The notes beneath the pieces are model-generated. The model did no database searches and had not been told where the DNA came from. It saw nothing but the letters and a program-made list of their open reading frames with translations. This document shows positions 1 through 5,429 of a DNA stretch of 9,047 nucleotides, in pieces (the stretch's first letter is position 1; each line of letters opens with the position of its first letter). The stretch spans positions 1 through 9,047 of the forward strand of contig JAISQU010000004.1 of assembly GCA_031274005.1 (NCBI GenBank), read 5' to 3'. Made by a program: the position numbers and the translations under genes. The DNA comes from Spirochaetales bacterium (GTDB lineage Bacteria > Spirochaetota > Spirochaetia > DTKZ01).

Positions 1-187
1 TTCGCCGCAAAAAACCGGGCTTTTCGGGGGTTCCGCCGCTGTCGCGGCCGCTTCGCGCCCCTTCAATCCCATTGCGCCCCGCGGGCTTAAAAAAATGGTT
101 TCATTTTGGAACTGGCTCTATTACTCAATAAAACAAAACCCTCTTGCGTCTCAAAGACAGGGTCATTGTCCGGATCAGGCTTGACAG
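1..187. other. Gene-free flank, GC-rich then AT-rich
   Basis: No gene is recognised here. Bases 1-90 are very GC-rich and contain a short hairpin (GCCGC at 35-39, loop TGTC, GCGGC at 44-48). Bases 90-180 turn abruptly AT-rich. Several frames stay open through the GC-rich part; one runs from base 2 to a stop near 183, but the translation resembles no family I know and has no start or ribosome site in view. It could be the tail of an upstream gene or a degraded dispersed repeat; the sequence does not decide. Confidence 0.4.
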
Positions 188-357
188 GCCTATGCAGCAA
201 TTTTACTTTTAAAAAATTCAACCACTAAGACACAAAGGAAGGAAAGAGTTCTACCCAAAACCTTCGTGTCCGCAGACCATAGGTCTGATGTGCCCTTGGT
301 GGTTGTTTTTCTTTTCGTGGTTTTCGTGGTTAAAAGTAAAACCGCTGACGCCTATGC
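188..357. repeat. MITE-like nested inverted-repeat element
   Basis: The ends are 18-base inverted repeats, 195-212 and 330-347, matching at 16 of 18 positions with an unbroken 12-base core (TTTTACTTTTAA / TTAAAAGTAAAA). The octamer GCCTATGC occurs directly at 188-195 and 350-357, like a target-site duplication, although the left copy overlaps the terminal repeat by one base. Inside are further stems: 220-229 with 295-304 (9 of 10), 229-238 with 261-270 (9 of 10), and a perfect CAGACC-ATA-GGTCTG hairpin at 273-287. No open frame of note lies inside. From memory, strings of the type 'accactaagacacaaagg' and 'cgtggttttcgtggtta' recur between genes in many bacterial genomes, so this is probably a member of a dispersed non-coding repeat family. 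A structured RNA is an alternative reading. Whether it moves cannot be told from one copy. Confidence 0.6.
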
Positions 358-364
358 CCCGGCT

Positions 365-402
365 CTTGAATAAATCCTGAGAAAGTTGTAAGTTTATTCA
401 CT
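365..402 (+). promoter_or_regulatory. Candidate tandem ARG boxes (ArgR operator)
   Basis: The known ARG box core is TGAAT-4 weak bases-ATTCA. TGAATAAATCCTGA at 367-380 matches 7 of 10 half-site positions, with a perfect left half. TGTAAGTTTATTCA at 387-400 matches 8 of 10, with a perfect right half. Their centres are 20 bases apart, so the two 18-base boxes are separated by 2 bases, the arrangement known for paired ArgR boxes. A further right half (ATTCA) lies in 418-431. The position, 46-83 bases before the argR start, fits autoregulation. The region is AT-rich, so chance matches are possible. Confidence 0.45.
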
Positions 403-425
403 AATATTCGGAAATTTAACATAAA
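397..425 (+). promoter_or_regulatory. Weak candidate sigma-70 promoter for the arg operon
   Basis: A -35-like TTCACT (397-402, 4 of 6) is followed after 17 bases by a -10-like CATAAA (420-425, 4 of 6). This would place the transcript start near 432 and leave a leader of only about 16 bases, holding the ribosome site AGCAGG (435-440). The -35 overlaps the second candidate ARG box, so bound ArgR would block polymerase. Both hexamers are poor, and other pairings in this AT-rich stretch are possible. Confidence 0.25.
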
Positions 426-447
426 TATTCAGAAAGCAGGCAGGAAT

Positions 448-918
448 GTGAAAGAAAGACAAATCCGTTTGAAGACGATTAAGCGTATCATAAAGACCAA
501 CCGCGTGGCGAGCCAGGAAGAACTTCTGGGCTTCCTTATCGCGGAAGGCTACTCCGTGACCCAGGCAACCTTGTCGCGGGACCTGAAACTGCTCAAGGTG
601 GGCAAGGTTTCGGAGGGGCAGACCGGCTACTACTATACCCTGCCCGGCGAGGAGGACAGGCGCGAGTCGGAAAAAAGTTATGTACAGGATTTTCAGCGGG
701 GCTATGTTTCGATTGAGTTTTCTCACAACCTTGGGGTCGTGCGAACGCTGACCGGCCACGCGAACAGCGTCGCCCTTGCGCTGGACAATCTGGGCATGGA
801 AGAGATTCTGGGAACCATAGCGGGGGACGACACCGTGCTTATAGTTTTGAAGGAGAGGGTTTCAGGCTCCGACATTATCGAAAAATTGCGGGAAAAAATT
901 CCCGATCTGGAGGAGTAA
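448..918 (+). CDS. argR: Arginine repressor ArgR
   Basis: Hexameric arginine-dependent transcription regulator, 156 residues, the usual family length. The N-terminal winged helix-turn-helix covers about residues 5-70; its recognition segment is SVTQATLSRDLKLL at 36-49. The C-terminal oligomerisation and arginine-binding domain (about 80-150) shows GHAN at 103-106 and GTIAGDDT at 122-129, whose paired aspartates contact arginine in known ArgR structures. The start is GTG, chosen because AGCAGG (435-440) sits 7 bases upstream and the domain begins at the normal distance. An ATG at 446 is in another frame. As first gene of the operon, with ARG-box-like sites upstream, it probably represses its own transcription along with argCBDG when arginine is plentiful. 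In some bacteria the homologue (AhrC) also activates arginine catabolism, which cannot be judged here. Confidence 0.96.
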   Translation: MKERQIRLKTIKRIIKTNRVASQEELLGFLIAEGYSVTQATLSRDLKLLKVGKVSEGQTGYYYTLPGEEDRRESEKSYVQDFQRGYVSIEFSHNLGVVRTLTGHANSVALALDNLGMEEILGTIAGDDTVLIVLKERVSGSDIIEKLREKIPDLEE

Positions 919-919
919 G

Positions 920-1960
920 GTGAAAGCGGCAATCCTGGGAACAACCGGATACACGGGTATGATTCTTCTGCGGCTTCTATGCGGGCACAGGGAAGTAAGG
1001 GAGATCCTTCCGGGTTCGTCCTCGCAGGCGGGTTCGCCGCTTATGGACGTTGACCGCGGCCTTTCACGCTCCATACGCGCGAAAACCGAAAAGAACGGGA
1101 GCAGGCTGCTTACCACTGAGGAGATTGCCGCGGCAAAACCGGATGTTGTCTTTGCCGCCCTGCCTCACCTGGCCTCGGCGGCGGTATGCGCGCCTTTTTT
1201 CGGGAACATGCCTGTTATAGACCTGTCGGCGGATTTCAGGATCAAAGACCCTGTTTTGTTCGAGAAGACCTACAAAGAAAAACCTCCGCGGCCCGATCTT
1301 CTTGAGAAAGCCGTGTATGGTCTTGCCGAGTGGTCCGCCCCCGAAATTAAAAAAGCCGACCTTATCGCGAACCCCGGCTGTTATCCCACGGCAACCCTGC
1401 TTCCGCTTTTGCCCCTTTCGCGGGCGGGCCTCCTGACAGGGATGGTGATAACCAACGCCCTGTCCGGAGTCTCCGGCGCGGGCCGCAGCATCAAACAGAC
1501 ATACCTTTTCTGCGAACGTTCGGAAAATACCTGCGCCTACGGCCCGGGGAAAAAGCACCGCCACCAGCCCGAAATCAAACAGGGCCTGGACTCGATTCCC
1601 GGCAGCGCTCTTGATATTCTTTTTACGCCCCACCTTGTTCCTCTGAAGCAGGGCATGCAGGTAACAACAGTCGCGGAACTGAGGCGGCCCGTAACCGGCG
1701 GCGAAATAGGGGCTATCTACAGCGAAGCCTACGCGGACAAACCCTGCATAGAGCTTACGGCGGAGCGCATTCCCGAAACCCTGCATGTGCGCGGCTCAAA
1801 CCGCTGCGACATAGGCTGGCACATCGAAGGGGACAGAATCATCCTCCTTTCGGTTATCGACAATCTTGTAAAAGGCGCTTCCGGCCAGGCTGTGCAAAAC
1901 ATGAATATCCGCTTCGGCTTCGACGAAACCGAAGGGCTCCCCCTGCATGGGGAAATATAA
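920..1960 (+). CDS. argC: N-acetyl-gamma-glutamyl-phosphate reductase
   Basis: Cytosolic NADPH-dependent enzyme that reduces N-acetylglutamyl-5-phosphate (the ArgB product) to the semialdehyde used by ArgD; third step of arginine synthesis. It has 346 residues, typical of the long (type 1) ArgC. The N-terminal nucleotide-binding fold has the loop GTTGYTG at 7-13. The catalytic cysteine is Cys154 in NPGCYPT (151-157). The conserved histidine region is HRHQPEI at 213-219, and the C-terminal segment DNLVKGASGQAVQNMN is characteristic of the family. The start is GTG one base after the argR stop; the ribosome site GGAGGAG (909-915) lies inside the end of argR, so the two genes are probably translationally coupled. 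No defects are seen. Confidence 0.96.
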   Translation: MKAAILGTTGYTGMILLRLLCGHREVREILPGSSSQAGSPLMDVDRGLSRSIRAKTEKNGSRLLTTEEIAAAKPDVVFAALPHLASAAVCAPFFGNMPVIDLSADFRIKDPVLFEKTYKEKPPRPDLLEKAVYGLAEWSAPEIKKADLIANPGCYPTATLLPLLPLSRAGLLTGMVITNALSGVSGAGRSIKQTYLFCERSENTCAYGPGKKHRHQPEIKQGLDSIPGSALDILFTPHLVPLKQGMQVTTVAELRRPVTGGEIGAIYSEAYADKPCIELTAERIPETLHVRGSNRCDIGWHIEGDRIILLSVIDNLVKGASGQAVQNMNIRFGFDETEGLPLHGEI

Positions 1961-1965
1961 AAACA

Positions 1966-1983
1966 GCGCAAAGACATTTGCGC
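1966..1983 (+). promoter_or_regulatory. Intercistronic hairpin between argC and argB
   Basis: GCGCAAA (1966-1972) and TTTGCGC (1977-1983) form a perfect 7-bp stem with a four-base loop GACA, 5 bases after the argC stop and 10 bases before the argB ribosome site GGGAG (1994-1998). No T-run follows, so it is not an ordinary intrinsic terminator. It may stabilise or punctuate the mRNA, or adjust argB expression relative to argC. The structure is plain in the sequence; its role is inference. Confidence 0.5.
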
Positions 1984-2006
1984 CTGAATCTCCGGGAGAA
2001 AAATGA

Positions 2007-2798
2007 ATGGAAAAACCGGTTGTGGTGTTAAAAATCGGAGGCAGGGCGGCTTCCGTGGAAACAGCCCTGAAGGATTTGGTTCTGGATATGGCGGCCCTGA
2101 AAGACACATTCTGTTTTTTTCTGGTACACGGCGGCGGGGCGGAGGTAAGCAGGGTTACAAAAATCTTCGGCCTCCAGCCTGTATTCAGGGACGGCATTCG
2201 CCAGACAAGCCCCGCCGAGATGGAAATTGTGGACATGGTTCTGGCGGGCAAGATGAACAAGTATCTGGTGCGCGTATTCCAGACCCTTGGGCTTAAGGCC
2301 GTGGGTCTGTCCGGGTCTGACGGCGGTTTTTTTACGGGCCTGTCCATAGACCCCGCGGCGGGGAGCCGTACGGGCCGGGTTACCAGTGTCGACCCAAGAG
2401 CGGCGTTTGTATTGGCGGAGGCCGGATATGTTCCGATCGTCGCTTCTACCTCTATGGACTCATCAGGCGGGGCGCTGAACATCAACGCCGACGAGGCTGC
2501 CCTCGAAATCGCCCGCGCGGCGGGGGCCCGGTCTCTTGTGTATCTGTCCGACATTCCCGGCATTCTAAAAGACGGCCAGGTCATAGCGCGCCTGGATGCC
2601 GCGGGCGCCGAGAAGGAAATAAACGCCGGCCTCATCACGGGCGGCATGATTCCCAAAGTACGCAGCTCTCTTGAAGCCCTGAAAAGCGGCGTGGGCGCGG
2701 TCGTTATCGGCGAGTTTACGCAAAAGGGCGATTTGCCCCGGCTTTTATCATGCGCATCGGGTACGACACTGGAATGGAAAGGAGAACGACATGTTTGA
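2007..2798 (+). CDS. argB: N-acetylglutamate kinase
   Basis: Amino-acid-kinase-family enzyme that phosphorylates N-acetyl-L-glutamate with ATP, second step of arginine synthesis. It has 263 residues. Visible motifs are the phosphate-binding KIGG at 9-12, HGGG at 41-44, the segment from FRDGIR to AGKMNK typical of NAG binding, NINADEAA, LSDIPGIL, and GGMIPKV near the C terminus with the conserved lysine. The ATG at 2007 is preceded by GGGAG (1994-1998) at 8 bases; an ATG at 2003 is in another frame. The protein begins almost directly at the first beta strand, like the 258-residue arginine-insensitive E. coli enzyme, and lacks the N-terminal helix by which arginine-inhibited kinases (Pseudomonas, Thermotoga) form hexamers. 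Its last 8 bases overlap argD, suggesting coupled translation. Confidence 0.96.
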   Translation: MEKPVVVLKIGGRAASVETALKDLVLDMAALKDTFCFFLVHGGGAEVSRVTKIFGLQPVFRDGIRQTSPAEMEIVDMVLAGKMNKYLVRVFQTLGLKAVGLSGSDGGFFTGLSIDPAAGSRTGRVTSVDPRAAFVLAEAGYVPIVASTSMDSSGGALNINADEAALEIARAAGARSLVYLSDIPGILKDGQVIARLDAAGAEKEINAGLITGGMIPKVRSSLEALKSGVGAVVIGEFTQKGDLPRLLSCASGTTLEWKGERHV

Positions 2799-4047
2799 AA
2801 TAGACAAGGAAGCAATGGTTCACGCCTGCGCCATGCCCAGGCAGTATGGGTCGGACTTTCTGGTTTTGCGGGAGGGAAAGGGCGTTTACCTGTACGACGC
2901 GAACGGGAAAAAATACATTGATTTCGGTTCGGGAATCGCGGTTAACGCCCTGGGTCACGGCAGAAAAGACCTGGCCAAAATAGCCTATACTCAGATGCGT
3001 AAAATCGTGCACACCTCGAATCTCTACGCTACGGCGCCCGCGCTGGAACTGGCGGCAAGGCTTGCCGGTTCGGGCGCGGGGTTGGGACAAGGTTTCGCCG
3101 CCGTTCACTTCGGGAACTCCGGCGCGGAGGCAAACGAGGCGGCCCTCAAATACGCGCGGCTCTACGCGAAGAGGGTAAAAGGCGAGGGCAATTTTAAACT
3201 GCTCAGCTTTGAACACGCCTTTCACGGCCGCACCATGGGAGCTCTTTCGGTTACGCCCTCTGCCGCCTATCAGGAACCCTATGCGCCCCTTCTGGGCGGA
3301 ATACAGACCTCCGCCTTCAATGACGCGGAAGCTCTGGAAAGAACTCTGGACAGAACATTCGCCGGCCTTATCGTGGAAGTCGTTCAGGGCGAGGGCGGCC
3401 TTATGGCTATGAGCGCGGAGTTTGCCGCCGCGCTGAACAGGCTCTGCGCCCTGCATGATATTATACTTATCGCGGATGAGGTGCAGACCGGCCTGGGACG
3501 AACGGGAACGCTTTTCGCCAGTGAGGCCGCGGGCCTCAAGCCGGACGTTATTACCCTGGCCAAACCCCTTGCCGGCGGTCTGCCCCTTTCGGCGGCGCTG
3601 ATACCGGAAAAAATCAACGCCATTCTAAAAACAGGCGATCACGGTACGACCTTCGGAGGCGGACCTGTAACAACCGCCGTTGCCGGCCGCGTGTGGGACA
3701 TAGTCAGCAAGCCCGGCTTCCTTGCCTGGGTGCGGGAAAAAGGCGAAGTGCTTGCCGAGGAACTGGCAAAGATTGCTCAAACCCACGCCGCGGGCGCCTG
3801 CCGGACGGGCGAAGTCCGGGGAAAGGGGCTTCTGCGCGGTCTTGAGATTATCGCGCCGGAAGATAAAACAGCGGATGTTATGAAAACAATTTTAACCAGG
3901 GCCCGCGAAAAGGGACTTCTGGTTTTGAGGTCCGGTAAAAACATCGTCCGCATCGCGCCTCCCCTCATTATTACGTCAAAAGAAATTCAGGCGGGCTGCG
4001 CGATTCTCGCCGCGGCAATCAGGGAAAGCTTTTCCGCGCCGCACTAG
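2791..4047 (+). CDS. argD: Acetylornithine aminotransferase
   Basis: Class-III pyridoxal-phosphate aminotransferase that converts N-acetylglutamate semialdehyde plus glutamate to N-acetylornithine, fourth step of the pathway. It has 418 residues, within or slightly above the usual family range. Cofactor-site features are NSGAEANEAA at 109-118, Phe144 in EHAFHGRT (stacks on the ring), Asp229 in DEVQTGLGRTG, the Schiff-base Lys258 in LAKPLAGG, and Thr287 in HGTTFGGGP, which reaches the phosphate of the partner subunit. The ATG at 2791 lies within the end of argB, with GGAG (2781-2784) 6 bases upstream. Related ornithine, succinylornithine and 4-aminobutyrate aminotransferases share this fold; the operon position between argB and argG makes ArgD much the likeliest. 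It may also act as succinyldiaminopimelate aminotransferase, as in E. coli. Confidence 0.94.
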   Translation: MFEIDKEAMVHACAMPRQYGSDFLVLREGKGVYLYDANGKKYIDFGSGIAVNALGHGRKDLAKIAYTQMRKIVHTSNLYATAPALELAARLAGSGAGLGQGFAAVHFGNSGAEANEAALKYARLYAKRVKGEGNFKLLSFEHAFHGRTMGALSVTPSAAYQEPYAPLLGGIQTSAFNDAEALERTLDRTFAGLIVEVVQGEGGLMAMSAEFAAALNRLCALHDIILIADEVQTGLGRTGTLFASEAAGLKPDVITLAKPLAGGLPLSAALIPEKINAILKTGDHGTTFGGGPVTTAVAGRVWDIVSKPGFLAWVREKGEVLAEELAKIAQTHAAGACRTGEVRGKGLLRGLEIIAPEDKTADVMKTILTRAREKGLLVLRSGKNIVRIAPPLIITSKEIQAGCAILAAAIRESFSAPH

Positions 4048-4088
4048 TGAATAGTGAAACGCGAGAGAAATCCGGCCGGGTTTCCGGA
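4045..4088 (+). repeat. argD/argG junction: tandem 7-mer and palindrome
   Basis: TAGTGAA is repeated head to tail at 4045-4051 and 4052-4058, the first copy supplying the argD stop codon. Next comes a near-perfect palindrome at 4068-4083 (AAATCCGG / CCGGGTTT, one mismatch), which can alternatively fold as TCCGG (4071-4075) with CCGGA (4084-4088). This 74-base gap is the longest in the operon. It has no T-run and no convincing promoter; TATAGT at 4100-4105 is -10-like but lacks a partner at the right spacing. Confidence 0.4.
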
Positions 4089-4121
4089 CACCTCTCATGT
4101 ATAGTGTATAAGGAGAAAGAC

Positions 4122-5369
4122 ATGGCAGTAAGCAAACAGGCAAACATCAAAAAGGTGGCGCTCGCGTATTCCGGCGGGCTGGATACATCAATCATAATTC
4201 CCTGGCTCAAGGAGAATTACGCCGGCGCGGAGGTCATCGGCGTGTGCGTCAATGTAGGGCAGCAGGAAGACTGGAACGCGGTAAAGAAAAAAGCCAGGGC
4301 TTCGGGGGCCTCCAAAATATTTATCATAGACGCCAGGGAGGAGTTCGCCAGGGATTTTCTGTGGCCCATGCTCCGGGCGGGCGCCATATACGAGGGGAAG
4401 TACCTTCTGGGTACTTCCATAGCGCGCCCCTTGCAGGCAAAACACCAGGTGGAAATCGCCGTCAGGGAAGGCTGCGACGCCGTCGCCCACGGCTGCACCG
4501 GCAAGGGTAACGATCAGGTACGCTTTGAACTTACCTACAAGGCCCTGGGCCCGCGCCTGAAAGTTATAGCTCCCTGGCGGGAATGGAACATCACCTCGCG
4601 GGAACAGGCCATTGAGTACGCCGAGGCGCACAATATCCCCATAGGAAATATATCAAAGAAAAACATCTACTCCCGCGACTGGAACATTTGGCACATGAGC
4701 CACGAAGGCGGCGAACTGGAAGACCCCTGGAACAGGCCGCTGGAAAGCATGTTCCAGCTTTCAAAAAGCCCCAAGGCGGCCCCGGACAGGGAAACCGAAA
4801 TCATCATAGGCTTTCAGCAGGGCCTCCCTGTCAGCCTGAACGGAAAGAAACTTTCGCCTTTCAAAATGGTGGAAGAGTTAAACCGCCTGGGCGGGGAAAA
4901 CGGCATAGGCCGCGCCGACATTGTGGAAACCCGCGTCGTCGGCATGAAAAGCCGCGGCGTGTACGAAACCCCCGCGGGCACAATACTCCTGGCGGCCCTG
5001 CGGGAACTTGAAATGATAACGATAGACTCCGAAACCCTTGAACTGAAAAACTTCCTGGCCCGCAAATACGCGCAAATCGTCTACGCGGGAAAATGGTTTA
5101 CCCTGGCGCGGGAAGCTATGGACGAGTACATGAAACGCGCCTGCGCGTATGCGTCCGGCGAGGTACGCCTGGCCCTGTACAAGGGTAACATCATCCCTGC
5201 GGGCCGCAGATCGAAATATTCCCTGTACAGTGAAGACCTCGCGTCCTTTGGGGCAAGCAGCTACGACCATAAGGACGCCACAGGCTTCATCAACCTGTAC
5301 GGCCTTGCCACGGGCGTCCAGGCCCGTGTCCACGGCCGGCCGGATGCAAAACCGCAAAAGAAAAAATGA
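4122..5369 (+). CDS. argG: Argininosuccinate synthase
   Basis: Cytosolic ligase joining citrulline and aspartate with ATP to give argininosuccinate, the penultimate arginine step. With this start it has 415 residues, close to the usual length. The N-terminal PP-loop is YSGGLDTS at 16-23; citrulline and aspartate site motifs are YLLGTSIARP at 94-103 and HGCTGKGNDQVRFE at 123-136. SRDWNIWHMSHEGGELEDPW and the C-terminal tetramerisation region follow, ending in a lysine-rich tail. I chose ATG 4122 because AAGGAG (4110-4115) is 6 bases upstream and the fold begins normally. The frame is open back to a GTG at 4047 overlapping the argD stop, but that adds 25 unfamiliar residues without a ribosome site. 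argH, its usual partner, is not in the window. Confidence 0.96.
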   Translation: MAVSKQANIKKVALAYSGGLDTSIIIPWLKENYAGAEVIGVCVNVGQQEDWNAVKKKARASGASKIFIIDAREEFARDFLWPMLRAGAIYEGKYLLGTSIARPLQAKHQVEIAVREGCDAVAHGCTGKGNDQVRFELTYKALGPRLKVIAPWREWNITSREQAIEYAEAHNIPIGNISKKNIYSRDWNIWHMSHEGGELEDPWNRPLESMFQLSKSPKAAPDRETEIIIGFQQGLPVSLNGKKLSPFKMVEELNRLGGENGIGRADIVETRVVGMKSRGVYETPAGTILLAALRELEMITIDSETLELKNFLARKYAQIVYAGKWFTLAREAMDEYMKRACAYASGEVRLALYKGNIIPAGRRSKYSLYSEDLASFGASSYDHKDATGFINLYGLATGVQARVHGRPDAKPQKKK

Positions 5370-5379
5370 GGGTTTGTCA

Positions 5380-5399
5380 TTGCGGCGTTTACGCCGCAA
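5380..5399. terminator. Hairpin between convergent argG and M16 protease genes
   Basis: TTGCGGCG (5380-5387) and CGCCGCAA (5392-5399) make a perfect 8-bp GC-rich stem with loop TTTA, 10 bases after the argG stop. Being symmetrical, it could end transcripts from either side of this 60-base convergent gap. No T-run follows directly on either strand; the nearest on + is T6 at 5425-5430, 25 bases on. It is therefore not a textbook intrinsic terminator and may act with Rho or protect 3' ends. Confidence 0.5.
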
Positions 5400-5429
5400 A
5401 TGCGCCCTGAGTCCCGAACAGCGGTTTTT

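Noticed and set aside
10..30. Possible - strand terminator ending in T6 near base 15
   Set aside because: The stem around CCGAAAAGCCCGG pairs only about 3 bases cleanly.
181..212. Perfect TTGACA at 181-186 as a -35 box
   Set aside because: At 17-base spacing the -10 would be TACTTT (3 of 6), and the region overlaps the inverted-repeat element; not enough for a promoter call.
394..759. - strand open frame over the argR promoter and N terminus
   Set aside because: It runs antisense to argR and across the operator region, with no family signal.
1796..2815. 339-residue - strand open frame across argC/argB
   Set aside because: It lies antisense to well-supported argC and argB, its translation shows no family motif, and such long shadows are normal in GC-rich coding DNA.
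4047..4121. GTG start at 4047 for argG
   Set aside because: It adds 25 residues unlike the ArgG N terminus and lacks a ribosome site, whereas ATG 4122 has AAGGAG at 6 bases.
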